DNA of 64,000 nucleotides from assembly GCF_004664715.2 (NCBI RefSeq), contig NC_051082.1, positions 3,258,124 through 3,322,123 of the forward strand. The letters are read 5' to 3'. Below are positions 34,343-45,755 of the stretch, piece after piece. The notes beneath the pieces were generated by a model. That model was given only the letters and a program-made list of their open reading frames with translations. It made no database searches and was not told where the DNA came from. Made by a program: the position numbers and the translations under genes. Every line of letters begins with the position of its first letter. Position 1 is the stretch's first letter. The stretch comes from Peromyscus leucopus. Lineage: Eukaryota > Chordata > Mammalia > Rodentia > Cricetidae.

Positions 34343-34904
34343 GAGGAGGCGCCCAGGATGGCTCTCTGGACTCAGGCCTGGTTTTGTAATCCCCGATCCT
34401 CCCAGCCCAATCCTGACATCACTCTCTTCGCCTCAAGAGGGCACTCTAGAGGCACCAGGATCTCGAGCCCTGTCTGCCGAACACAGGGGTACACCCAGGG
34501 AGCACTGTACTTCAAGCCTGCCTCCCGGTGTCCAGCCTTGGGATCCTGCCCAGGCTTTGGGGGTCCCTGAGTATGGACAGTGGGGAGGTGACCCTGGCCC
34601 TTCCATGGGCTGGTTTTGGCTGACGATGCCCATGGGTACCGTTCAGAACAATGAAACTTCTGTGGTGCACACGCCACCAATCAGAAGGAAGAGCATATGG
34701 AGGCAGCGCCCAGGCTCTCCAACCTGGCTGGGATTAACCCTTTACTTATTGAGTGATGGGATGTTCCAAGAGACTTGGGAGAAGCTGAGAGACCTGAAGT
34801 CAGAGGTCACTAGGGCATGGGACCACCGAGAAGGTGCTGATGCTTTGGCCTCAGGCTATCCCAATAAGTGCTAGACCTGCATCTTTTCTGCTTTAACGAA
34901 TCAA

Positions 34905-35060
34905 CTGAGCCAGGCTCGATGGCCAGCCCTAGAACCATGGCTACTCAGGAGGCTGACGCGGGAGAAGTTCCAGGCCTGCCTGGGACAAGGAGCAAGATCA
35001 AGGCCCGAGAGCTACTCAGGGTACAGAGCTGAGAGGCGGTGGCTGCGTCAGGGGACTCCT
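34905..35060 (+). repeat. B1-like SINE, sense, diverged
   Basis: GGCTACTCAGGAGGCTGACG, then CCAGGCCTGCCTGGGACAAG follow the B1 monomer order. It is old or truncated. Confidence 0.6.
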
Positions 35061-35327
35061 AATAAAACGTGGGATCAAATGAGTGCTGTGTGGTTTCAAG
35101 AAAAGCAAGCGTGGGTGATTCAGGGCGAGTACAGCAATGGGAGCACCTGCAGGGGTGGGCAATTGGAGATGGGTTTCTCAGCTTACAGAGGAGTTCATTT
35201 GTCGAGGGAAAACAGTGGGACAGCAGGACCAAAGATGGAATGACTGACTCGGGACAGGAGGGAGGGCACCCAGTGCTGCCAGCCCCCCCACCCGCACCCC
35301 ACTCCCCCATCCCCCCACGCCCCTGGC

Positions 35328-35356
35328 GCACACACACACACCACCACCACCACCTA
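35328..35356 (+). repeat. (CA)n(CAC)n tract abutting a splice donor
   Basis: CACACACACACACCACCACC ends at the donor of coding exon 2. In the transcript it reads as a GUGGUG/GU repeat starting within the donor itself. Confidence 0.9.
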
Positions 35357-35357
35357 C

Positions 35358-35515
35358 TTCTCCTTCTGGGGGGCGAGCGCTGCCTCTTTCCTCCGCCTGG
35401 CCTCTTTGGACTCTTTCTCTGTCTCTCGAACCAGCTGCTTGATGAAGCCCCCAGGGATGACGGAGAACAGGGGAGGTGGGGAGGACGGAGGGGGGCTCTT
35501 GTCCTCTTCTCGAAT
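35358..35515 (-). CDS. MYO18B: MYO18B coding exon 2, with an apparent 1-base frameshift
   Basis: After a pyrimidine-rich tract and ATGCAG the exon reads IREEDKSPPPSSPPPLFSVI, then GGFIKQLVRETEKESKEAR, matching the MYO18B N-terminus. The frame stays open to AAPQ-like residues, then meets TAG across the donor. With the donor GAGAA|GTAGGT the exon is 158 bases (phase 2), but the next exon starts in phase 0, so one base is missing. A run of six G (plus strand 35368-35373) is the likely site: one more base there would give a PEGE-type ending that aligns with human PERE before the junction. I read this as a homopolymer assembly error or a real frameshift. A (CA)n/(CAC)n tract abuts the donor on the intron side. 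Confidence 0.88.
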
Positions 35516-36581
35516 CTGCATGTGGAGAGGGCAGAGAGTGAGTCTGCGCGGCCAGGGCCCCCTCCAGACAGTCTGTGATCCGGCCCGGGGGTTGCCTAGG
35601 GGTCAGCACGGGAGGAAAGCAGCAGGGCTCTGAGGGACCCCAGGAGGCCGAGACAGCATGGGGAGAGAGGATGGATGGGCCCGGTGACAGCAGCAGCTAG
35701 GCGGCCTGGAGAATCTCCTCCTGAGAGGAACTCAGACCTTCAAAGCCACAGGGGTTGCTTCCTGCTCTCAAAGCAGCATTTGGGATGTCAAGAGGAGTGG
35801 GTCACACACCAGACTCCTGGGCTCTAGTGCTCCTGGCCCCGAGGGGGCACTGGAGAAATTCTGGGAGGCGATGCCCTTCCCACTTAACACAGGGATACTC
35901 CCAGGGTGCACTGCACTCTAAGCTTGCTTCTGGGGTACCTCCCAGCTGCTTGAAGAAGCCTCCTGTGTGCCAGGACCACAGGAGGTGAGGACAACCCTTA
36001 GCCAGGGCCTAGGCAGCTGGCTTTTCCTATCTGTGTCTGAAGATCTAACCAACAATGGACCAAAAAAAAAATAAAAAAGTTTGAGAGAAAAATAAAAACA
36101 TCTATACAAAGGGAAAAAAAGGGGTGGGAGAGAAGGGGGTAGGGAGGAGAAGAGAAGGGTGGGGAAGAGAGGAGAAGGGGGCACAGAGACACAGGAGCCC
36201 TCCGGGCATCCTTTAAAAAGTGTAAATGGGAAGAAATGGGTGACCAGGTAAGAGCCCTTTTCCAGGTCTCAGCAGAGAAGGTCCACAGAAACCCCCCAGC
36301 ATTCGGCTGGCAGCCAATGGCCCACCTCTGCTCCCCTCTCCTCCCACCCACCCCAGTGCTCATCCGGCCACCGTGGCGTGGAGATAGGGTGCCACCGTCA
36401 CCCCAGCCTCCTGCTAAGGAATGAGACGGGCAAGGCAGGTGGCAGGTGTGGGGGAGTCATCAGGCCGGGCTGTCACTCTGCCTGAGGTGGGACGGTGTCA
36501 TCTGGGCCACCCAGGACGTGACCCATCTAGCCAGGGTAGAGTCCCGGCCCTGTGGACACAGCCCCCCCAAACACCACTTTC
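35516..36581 (-). other. MYO18B: MYO18B intron between coding exons 1 and 2
   Basis: A 1.07-kb intron with a normal acceptor and a GA donor. It includes a segment related to 34420-34530 (at about 35825-35940) and a purine-rich stretch (36060-36190). Confidence 0.8.
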
Positions 36582-36639
36582 CTTCTGCTCCCACAGGGCG
36601 AGGCGTGACGATATGGCCATGACGGCAGAGCAGACTGGA
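36582..36639 (-). CDS. MYO18B: MYO18B coding exon 1 (start codon; human exon 2)
   Basis: The exon begins after a TGCAG acceptor (intron end at 36640) with 19 bases of 5' UTR. The ATG is at 36620-36618 in a good Kozak context (G at -3, G at +4). It encodes MAISSRLALWEQK, the exact N-terminus I know for MYO18B. In human the next residues are IREEDK, and here they start the next exon at 35515, so this exon should end at 36582 after AAG. The bases that follow read GAAAGT, not GTAAGT: a textbook donor apart from A at +2. The nearest GT that keeps frame lies nine bases further on and is followed by TTTGG, a weak site. The identity of the exon is certain; its 3' edge is not. Confidence 0.9.
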
Positions 36640-37149
36640 CTGCAGGTGACGAGATGAGGTTGCGCTCCTGAGGCGGGCACGGAGTGACGCTTCACAGGCT
36701 CCTGGAGAGCATGGGACGAGTGGACACAGGCCTGACACTCTGACACAGAGAGGGGAGAAGAGAGACTGGTTAGAACCAGCTCGGCTCTGCTCCCGCCACT
36801 GCCGGCACCACACAGGGAATGAACAACATTGTCCCATCCTCTCCTAGGACAGTTATCCATTCCCATGAGAGTGTGCCCAGCAGTGAGGCCGCCAGCTACA
36901 CAGCGGACAGTGTGTGAGATGCTCTTCCTCTCGACTCCACACCGTAGCTTCATATGGAGGGAGACGCACACATGGTCTTGTGTGCATGTGGCTCCCAAGC
37001 ATTTGCACAGAGACCGTGCCTGCCTAAGCAGCATGGTGACCGAGTTCCAGAAGAGACAACTTAGCTCAGGGTGGTAGAGAGGAGAGGAGTTGCGGCTGGT
37101 ACAAAGGAACTTTCTGGAAGGCATGGACTATCCCATATCCTGACCCAAG
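36640..37149 (-). other. Sequence upstream of MYO18B coding exon 1
   Basis: Presumed intron 1, between a non-coding first exon and the start-codon exon. It ends in a usable acceptor (CACCTGCAG). No promoter is recognisable. Confidence 0.6.
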
Positions 37150-37271
37150 TGAGTTACACACGAACTCCATCTCACAGAACCATTAAGATGGTCATTTGCA
37201 TCAAAATCCCAGCACAATTTCTTCATAGACATTGAAAAAAAAAGTCAATCTTCAGCTTCATATTGGGACAT

Positions 37272-37316
<45 letters not shown>

Positions 37317-40215
37317 AGTATAGCTAAAACAATCCTAAATAATAAAAGAACTGCTGGGGGGCATCACCATCCCTGACCTCAAATGTTACTACAGAACTAT
37401 AGTAATGAAAACAGCAAGATATTGGCACAAAGCAGACATGTTCATCTGTGGAATCAAATTGAAGATTCAGACATAGGCCCACACTCCTATTTATACCTGA
37501 TTTTTCATAAAGAATAAAAAAAAATACACACTGGGAAAAAGACAGCATCTTTAGTAAACGCTGGTCAAACTGGATGGCTGCTTACGGAAGGATGTGGATA
37601 GATCCATACCTATCATCCTGCACAAAACTCTGCTCCAAATGGATCAAAGACCTCAGCATAGAACCAGATATACTGAACCTGATACAGGAGAAAGTGGGGA
37701 GTGGCCTTGAACTCATTGGCACAGGAGACGACTTTCTGATCAGAACACCATTAGCACAGACACTAGATCAACAATTAATAAATGCGGCCTCCTGAAACTG
37801 AAAGCTTCTATATGGCAAAGACATGATCATCCAGACAAAGCAGCAGGCTACAGAATGAGAATTTTTTTTTTTTTTACCAACTAGACACCCAAGAGAGTGC
37901 TAATACTCAAAACATATAAAGAATTTTTTTAAAAAAGATATGAGGAAAACAAATAACTCAATTAAAAATGAGATGTAGAACTAATCAGAATTCTCAAAAG
38001 AGGGAACCCAAATGGCCGAGAACTTAAAGAAATGTTCAACATCCTTAGTCATCAAGGAAACACAAATCAAAACCACTTTGAGATTTCATCTTACACCTGT
38101 CAGAATGGCCACGATTGATAAGACAGATGAGCAAATGCTGGTGAGGATGTGGGGGAGGGGCACACTTATTCATTGCTGGTGGGAGTGCAAACTGGTACAG
38201 CCACTGTGGAAATCAGTGTGACAGTTCCTCAGGAAGCTGGGAATACATCTACCTCAGGATCTAGCTCTCCCACTTTTGGCCATAACCCAGAGGACTCTGC
38301 ATCCTACTACAGAGACACTTGTTCATCCATGTCCATTGCTGCTCTATTCATAACAGCCAGAAATCGGAAACAGCCCAGATGTCCATCAACTGATGAACGG
38401 ATAAATGGAAAATATGGTACATTTACATAACGGAATGGTATTCAGCTGATAAGAAAACGGAACTATGAAAATTTCAAGCAAATGAATGGATCTAGAAACA
38501 ATCATCCCAAGTGAGGTAACACAGATCCAAAAAGGCAAACATGGTGTGTTTCCTCTCATATATGGAAGCTGGCTTTTAAGCTTTCAATATGCCTGCTACA
38601 ATCTCCCCGCCTCCCCCCCAAAAAAAAAACCCACAGAGGTTGGATACCTAGTAAGGGTCTGGGGGAGGAGAGGGCATCCCAAGGAAGGGGAAATAGAACA
38701 CAGTGTTCTGGAGGGAAAAGGGGGGAGTCTAGAACAGGGGATTAAATGTGGGGGGAGGGGGAGCAGGGTAAAAGAGGGGTATGGGAAGGGGCAACGAACA
38801 CTAACGGCCTTTTGAGAATCCATATGGGAGCCTGCTACTGTAAAAAAAAAACCTCCTAAAATATATATGTATATGAAAAGAATCTAAATGGAGCCCCAAC
38901 TATATGCTACCAAGTCAAACTGCCCTTGCCAGGAATGGGTTACATCTTGTGGAGTTGTTGGCCAAACGGGTCCCAGGGAAACCTCCAAACATCCCAGGCT
39001 ATTGCTGAACCTATTGCTTGCTCTCCAGCACTTGGTCAGACCCTGTTGCTGATGTCAACACTGACGTCCTCAAACACAGAGACATTGAACTGGTGCCTAG
39101 CTGGAACTTCACTCCTACCGACCAGAGGTCACGGTGCTGGAAGGGACTCGGTACACTACTGGAGAAGGGTACTCATCAACACAACCCAGCCATACGCCCT
39201 GAGACCCCTAGTAGTGGTCTGCCTGTAAGATACACTGGTGTAATAGTGGTGCAATGTGACCGGAGAAACCAACCACAGTTTTGCTGGATTTCAGACCCGC
39301 TCCACAAAATGGAACTCGTAGCTGACACTGCTAAAGTAGCCGAGAACCTGAGGCTAAATAGGCCATGGGCCTGGGGGTGAAACCTTAGTTCTGTTACCCC
39401 GATAAATGAGCATAAACATGAAAGTGACTCCTAATGACATTCTGTCACACCCAGAGCTCAGTGTCTTGCTCAGCCATCATCAGAGAAGCTTCTTCTTGCA
39501 GTAGATGGGAACTAACACAGAAAGACCCACGACTGGACAATGTGCAGAGAGTGAGAGACTTTGGAGAGCTCAGTGCTACATGGAACGACGTCTCCATCCA
39601 ACCCCTCGGGGCTCAGGGACCCGTGTGGAAGAGGAAAGGGAAAGATGGCCAGAGCCAGCGGTGATGGATGTCACCAATGACATGGAGGAGCAGCATCTTC
39701 CAGACACAACAGGACGATGGCACATGAACTCACAGAAATGGTGAAGGCACAGCAGGGTCCCCACACTGAGATAGGGAAGAGGACACGGGCTCCCACCCCT
39801 AACCAAGAAGCTCTTTGTACTCAACACCCACCGACAAAGGAAGACTCGGTTTTCTCCAATGGAGTCTCTTTGAGCACATCAACCAGTCTCCAGGGCAGGC
39901 CCCGTGCCCAGGAATAGTTGGCCAAGACAAAAGGAACTCAGTGCTATTTTTGTTGACTTGCTTCATTCTGCTTTGACTGGCATTTTTTTTTTTTTGGTAT
40001 TATTGGTCTTTTCCTTGTTTGTTTTGATTTGGGGAGTTTTGGAGGGGGTTAATTTGTTATTGTTGTTTCTTGTTTGTTTTGTTTTCTTATTTTTCAGAGA
40101 GAGAGAGAACATAAAGGTGGGTGGGATGGGAGGTAGGGAGATCTGGGAGGAGTTCGGAGAGGGGAAATACGATCAAAATACATGAAAAACTTTTCATTAA
40201 AAAATAAAAATAAAA
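37150..40215 (+). mobile_element. LINE-1, 5'-truncated, plus strand
   Basis: ORF2 C-terminal sequence is present in broken frames: KWIKDLSIEPD near 37640, then FHLTPVRMATIDK and HCWWECKLVQPLWKS near 38080-38215. This is followed by a long 3' UTR ending in a G-rich region and an A-rich tail (AAAAAATAAAAATAAAAG) at about 40198-40215. A CA microsatellite (37272-37317) lies inside ORF2. Many stops and indels make it dead. Confidence 0.92.
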
Positions 40216-40234
40216 GACGGGGCATTTGGCTGTA

Positions 40235-40660
40235 GGTAAATCAGACCTCAGCTAAGATGGTGGGAATGTACAGGCGCTGTGGAGATCAGTGTGCAGGGTC
40301 CTCTAAACCCTGAAAATGAACGGCCACACCAGCCAGCCACGTCTCCTGGAACTGTGTCTGCAGGGCTTACATCAACAGATCAGAGAGACTCTTGCCTCCA
40401 GGTTTACCGCTGCAGGGGCCCCAGAAGCCCATCAGGGAGGGACGGGTAAAGAAATGTGGTCCATATGCACAGGGCCGTTTCATGCCGCCTTGCAGAAGGA
40501 CAGGATTATGTCGTTTGCAGGAGAAAGGACACATCTGGAGATCAGCGCGTACAAGGCTCAGAAAGAGACAGCTCGGATTTGCTCTCATTTCCGGATCCGA
40601 TACTTTCTATTGATATGGAAGATCATGCATGTGTGTATAGGCTTGAAAGTGGAAGGAAAA
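40235..40660 (+). mobile_element. Older L1 fragment (L1M-like)
   Basis: GGAGATCAGTGTGCAGGGTC, then ATGTGGTCCATATGCACAGG follow the order of ancient mammalian L1 ORF2 ends. It is far more diverged than the L1 before it. Confidence 0.55.
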
Positions 40661-40868
40661 CCAGAGGTGCGTGCTCATGTATGTGGACATGTATCCTAGA
40701 GATTTTTCATTGTTTTGTCCTATTTTTTTTTCTGTTTCCTTTTTTTTTTTTTTTTTTAATTTTTCACTTACGCCAGGACTCAATATCTCTTCTTTTCTCA
40801 GCTCTGTAAATTAGGAAAATTTGTTCAGAGTGTTGTGTTGTACAATAATTTAAAAAGCAAAGAGGAGG

Positions 40869-40875
<7 letters not shown>

Positions 40876-40961
<86 letters not shown>
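40876..40961 (+). repeat. (CT)n(CA)n compound microsatellite
   Basis: About 20 CT units are followed directly by about 21 CA units. Confidence 0.97.
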
Positions 40962-40963
<2 letters not shown>

Positions 40964-43900
40964 CAAAGCCTTCTTGGTTTATGGCTTCCTACACAGGCAT
41001 CTGCAACCCACAGCCATGGACACTGCAGAACACTGGGACCCCAGTCTCCCCTCACATCTCTTTCTGATTCAGCCCCCAGCGATGCCTGGTGAGGGGTCTG
41101 ACCTCGTTCTCAGAGAGCCTGGCCCCAGACCTCGGCAGCTGCCACACACAGGGCTTGGGTGCAGGGAGCTGGCTGCCCATCAGTCACCAGGGAGTCTCTG
41201 GCTGGGCTCCCAGCTCCCTCCATAGCTGGGCAAGGCAGAAACTCAAGTTTCAAGGAGCTAAGAAGGGACATTCAGGCTTGATGAGACCACATGCCAGAAG
41301 ACAGGCTGGGAAATGACCTCGTGCAGGTGGCCGGAGCAGCCCGGTCTTTGCCTACGGAAAAATCTCCATGGTGTGAGCTCAGGGTGCAGCTAGCAGGAGG
41401 CCACCCCCTTCCCCACACTGGGTCCCTTGGGAGACACTGGAGAGTGTCCCGGTGACTCACAGGCTCCGAACTCAGGAGCTGAGCCCAGGGTATGAATAGG
41501 TCTGATGTGACACTGGCTGTCCTGGCCACGGTGCCCTCTTCAGCTCTGGCCAGGACCCTGAGATGAAATCACTCTCCCTCCGGAGGCTCAAGGAACACTG
41601 GCTGTCATAGCTCCCCCCAGGTCTCAGCTGGTGTCCCTGTGCCCAGCCCCTGACCCCATCCGCAGGCTCTGGGCCAGCTCACTGACTGGGGCCAGGAGTT
41701 AATTGTGCTGCAAGGACGCCTTAATCTACACGGTGTTCCCATGTCACCGTCCCTTCCAGGCCTGACCCACACATGCAGTCAGATGCCAATTTAAGCAGCT
41801 CCCGAGATGCTGACTCTGGAATTCTGCGCCCTCTCCAGACGCCTCTGTGGGGGAGGGCTGGTGAGAGGAGCCTGATCCCCACATCTGTAAGTGAACTGGA
41901 ATGTTGTCCATGCTCAGGCAGAACCTGAAGGGCCCACCATGGCCCCCTACACTTCCCCCACCACCCAGAGTGTCCAGTCTCCACAATGTCACCACTGAGT
42001 TTATCTGCCTCCTAGAATAAATGTCCAAGTCCTCCTGGGGACCAAAGAGTCCCTCCTGACCACCTGCCTAACAGCGCCTCCCCGCAAGGCAGTTAAACTA
42101 AGCCCTGGGTATACCCTCCAGGCATGTTCGCACCTCAGGTCCTTTGCAATGCTGTTCCACCTGCCTCAAACACTGTTCCACCTACACACCTTACACCATC
42201 ACTCCCCTGAGATCTCAGATTTTTCCATAACCGGACAACCTCGCCCCATTCTGCCTCCTTGTGACATGGTTCCTCTCCACGAGTGACGAATGTTTGTTGA
42301 ATGAATGACAGAAGGAAGAAGGTGCAGAGAAGGGACATGGGCTGAGCCCCTGACAGGACCCCTGATGTCCCATTCACAGGGGGACTGCACGTTATCCTGG
42401 CCACTGCTCACACCCTAGGAGACCTGGGAGGCTCTCAGAGCCTGTGAGTCCCTCCCTGTAAAGCGGGAGGAGCCACATTGAAAGCAATCTGGTCTGTCAC
42501 TCAAACCCAGGAGATTCAGGGGCCACAGCCGTCTCCTCCCACAGTTAAAACTGACCCTGTGCCTGGCCCCTGAGGTCCTCACCGTGAAGCTGCCCCAACC
42601 CTGCTGGATCTGAAATGGAATGACATTAAAATCTGAGCCAGTACCGCTGACTGGAGTCACTCCCCAACAGGGCTGACAGCTAGCTGCACAGAGAAGGTGA
42701 GGCCCTTGCCTGAGGTCACCCAGCAAAAGTCTGAGGAAAATCCTGCCCCAAGCATGTCTGGCTCTGCCCACTCATGCCGTCCCCTACCACAGTCCACTCC
42801 AGTAATGGGAAGGCCAACCTGGGGGTGCCAGATCGAGGCTGAGGTGCCCATGTCTGGAACCCCAAGAAGTTGGCCAAAGTCTATTGAGGGGGAAGGCTGG
42901 GAGTGTCGGGGAGGGGTGCCTGTCAAATGGGACTGGAAGAGCTGGTGTCTGGGGATCAGAGAGGTTGACTATGGGCACATGGTCACACAGCAGGGAACAG
43001 GGATGGCCTGGAAACCTGTAACTATGGTCACCGAGCTCATATTCTGAACTCTCTGCCCTTCCTCCTCGTGGGAACAGCACAGCTTCAATGACATCACCTT
43101 TGGGAGACATTGCAATTAGTTTCCAGGGCCTGGGCCAGGTGTCTTAGGGAGTAACTCCAGCCTGGGATATCACCCACATCTGGTAAGGGAATAGGAAGCT
43201 CCAGGACCCAGCTAGGCAGCGGAGCAGGTTCTGAACTCAGACGGCTCAATGGTCCCAGAACTTGGCGGTCCCCCTACCCGTGGCCCACCTCTGCATGGCA
43301 CATGTCAGCTTCCCCACAGCTATCCTGGTCCTGCCTCTTACTTGATCCTGATCTCCGGGCCTCCTTCCTCCCACACGCAGGCAGAGGGTTCACCGTGTGA
43401 GCTCTTCTGCAGAACCAAGACCGGGTACCCTGCCACCCTGCTCCCTGAGGGTCTTACGGAAGCCAGGCACTCAGGAAATCAGGGACGCTGGGAGAATGGA
43501 AGCGCCCCCTTCGGCCCCCATCATGGTCTTTGCATCATGCAATGGCAGCCTCCCTTTTCTCTCCTAACGGGCTGCGGGCTTGTGTGACTTGGGCCTTTGT
43601 GTTCCACCCTACAAAGGCACGAGCCAGCTAGAGTCCCCCTAGAGTCCCCCGGCCCAGCAGCAGGTGTCAAGGGGCATCTCCCCCTGCCCAGAGAGTGCGG
43701 ATCCCTGCTGCCCTCCACCAAAGGCTCCTTCCTCAGGCCAGTCACTCTTCCTGCTTCTGTGGTCGTGAGATCGCATCCTGGCTCACACTGGGTCCAGAAG
43801 ACACACGTGGGTGGTTACTCTGGTTAGCTCCCCAGTGCAGCGTGGTCCCTTGAGGGAAGGGCGGGCAGTTTGTCTCTGCTGTGGGGTCAGGCAAGGAGCC

Positions 43901-43980
43901 TGGCATACATCCAGACCCTGCCTTGTGCATACGCAAATGAGTGAGCCTGATTTTAAAGGTTTGGGGGATTTTTTTTAGTT
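40962..43980. other. Non-repetitive, GC-rich stretch upstream of MYO18B
   Basis: About 3 kb with few repeats and some MIR-like traces (near 42690-42740 and 42960-43000). I see no exon with coding conservation. A CTCF-like core on the minus strand lies at 43515-43502. This stretch is a reasonable place for the missing first exon or promoter, but nothing in it proves that. Confidence 0.4.
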
Positions 43981-44004
43981 TGTTTTTGGCTTGTCTGTTT
44001 TTGT

Positions 44005-44175
44005 TGATTTTTTTTTTTGTTTTTGTTTTTGTTTTTGAAATAGGGGTCTTACTATGAACCCTGGCTGTCCCGGAACTCACTCTGTAAACCAGGCTGGCCT
44101 CTAGCTCACAGAGATCCACCTGCCTCTGCCTCCCAAGTGGTGGGATCAAAAGTGTGTGCCACTGTGCCCTGCTTA
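44005..44175 (-). repeat. B1 SINE, antisense, older
   Basis: Plus strand TCACTCTGTAAACCAGGCTG, then CCTGCCTCTGCCTCCCAAGT mark a B1. Several differences from the two young copies suggest an older insertion. Confidence 0.9.
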
Positions 44176-44479
44176 AATGGAGCGTTTTAGACCAGGTAGT
44201 GAGTCGGAGGGTCAATAGGGCCTGTGAATGTCATTTTTTGACCTTGTCACATCAGGATACAGTCACTTCATATCCTGCTCCCATTTTCCTCATACAAACA
44301 CCTCAGTGACCCACCTGCACCTTGCAAGGGCCCAGGCTGTGCAGCAACCCTGCCCTGGGAAGAGCCCCTGAAAGAGGACAGCAGACAGGAAAGGGCTGTG
44401 GCTCCCGCATCCAAGTGGACCACGGCCTTGAGTCTGGGCAAAGACCATGCTGCTCATGTGTAGGCTCAGCCCCCTAAGC

Positions 44480-45030
44480 AGCCCTCCCCATTTCCCATCT
44501 CTCTACCCTCCATCTCCCCATCCTTCAGTCCCTTCCATCTCCTCATCCCTCTATCTCTCCATCTCCTCATCCCTCTATCTCTCCATCTCCCCATCCCTCC
44601 ATCCCTCCATCTCCCCATCCCTCCATCTCTTCATCTCCCTACCCCTCCATCTCCCCATCCTTCAGTTCCTTCCATCTCCTCATCCCTCTATCTCTCCATC
44701 TCCCCATCCCTCTATCTCTCTCCCCATCCATCCTTCCATCCCTCCATCTCCCCATCCCTCCATCTCTCCATCTCCCTACCCCTCCATCTCCCCATCCTTC
44801 AGTCCCTTCCATCTCCCCATCCTTCCATCCCTCCATCTCCCCATCCCTCTATCTCTCTATCTCCCCATCCCTCCATCTCCCCATCCCTTCATCTCTCTAT
44901 CTCTCCATCCCTCGGTCCCTTCCATCTCCCCATCCCTCTCTCTCTCCCCATCCATCCCTCCATCCCTCCATCCCTCCATCTCCCCATCCCTCCATCCTTC
45001 CATCTCCCTGCCCCTCAGTCCCTTCCCCGT
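44480..45030 (+). repeat. (CCATCTCCCCATCCCT)n pyrimidine-rich satellite
   Basis: About 550 bases of CCATCTCC, CCATCCCT and CCATCTCT units in irregular order, with a larger repeat about 170 bases long marked by CCTTCAGTCCCTTCC. The ORFs on both strands are artefacts. Confidence 0.95.
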
Positions 45031-45596
45031 TCTGTTCTCTTCCCTCTGTACCCAGCCCCATGGGGCCCCAGCAAGGAAGGAAGCCCTGCACCCCCAGGGC
45101 TTCACTGGTCTTTACGCCCTTCACCCCAGCGCTCATGTCTTAGGGAGGCCCCTTTATTTACTAGTCTCTCCAAAATCCCACCGGATGCACCACTTCCCAG
45201 AAAGATTTGACTGTGATAGACAGGGGCAAATTGGTTCCAATGCCCAGACTGGCTCTGAAAAGTGGGAAGTGGCCACTTAGAGAATTACACAGGAAGAACT
45301 CTGAGCTGAGCCCTACTTGGGGACAAAAGAGATGATTAATGTCTGCCCTGGACAGGCGAGGAGTGGGTGAGCACCTGTGTCTGTTGGCTAAGTGACCAAA
45401 GGAGACAGTTGTAGTTCATTCACTCTGACCTCGGTTGTGGTTCTTTCATGGTGCAGGCTAGCTCACTCTGGCCGTGAGCCAAACCATGACGGAAAGGAAT
45501 AAAACCCTCTTTTCATTAGAGGTAGGAAACCTCACAGCCAGGGATTCCCCTGTACCACAGCAGTGCATCTTACTCAGAACTGCAAAGCGTGCAGGG

Positions 45597-45718
45597 GATG
45601 AGCCAGGTGTGGTGATGCACACCTGGAATCCCAGATGTGGGGAGCTGAGGCAGAAGGCTCTGGAGTTCAAGGCTAGCCTGGGCTACATAGTGAGACCCCA
45701 TTTCACAAACCCTTAAAA
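45597..45718 (+). repeat. B1/PB1-like SINE, sense
   Basis: GAGCCAGGTGTGGTGATGCA, then CAAGGCTAGCCTGGGCTACA and TAGTGAGACCCC follow the B1 order. Confidence 0.85.
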
Positions 45719-45755
45719 AGCACAGAGAAGGTGAGTGAAGATAAGGGCTAGAAAG

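Larger units (their letters stand above)
32912..35357 (-). other. MYO18B: MYO18B intron between coding exons 2 and 3
   Basis: A 2.4-kb intron. It holds MIR-like fragments (about 33085-33215 and 33920-34015), a 28-base tandem duplication at 34287-34342, a segment related to one beyond exon 2 (34420-34530) and a B1-like SINE (34905-35060). No exon is seen. Confidence 0.85.
343..36639 (-). other. MYO18B: MYO18B gene, 5' portion (coding exons 1-13 with introns)
   Basis: This span holds the start codon and thirteen coding exons of unconventional myosin XVIIIB, a sarcomere-associated myosin of heart and skeletal muscle that is needed for myofibril organisation. Joined exons give about 898 residues: a disordered Lys/Glu/Pro/Thr-rich extension (residues about 1-474), a myosin SH3-like domain (about 476-537) and the first half of the motor head (from about 540). 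I recognised it from near-identity to human MYO18B as I remember it, exon by exon. Every junction has GT-AG ends and compatible phases except the first donor and the end of the second coding exon. The gene continues past base 1 of the window for the remaining head, neck, coiled coil and tail. The first, non-coding exon lies somewhere above 36640. Confidence 0.97.

Noticed and set aside
38012..38430. Open frames resembling reverse-transcriptase C-terminal sequence
   Set aside because: They are pieces of a dead, 5'-truncated L1 with stops and frameshifts, so they are annotated as part of the mobile element and not as genes.
44447..45280. A 277-codon Ser/Pro/His-rich open frame
   Set aside because: It is a translation of the CCATCTCC satellite.
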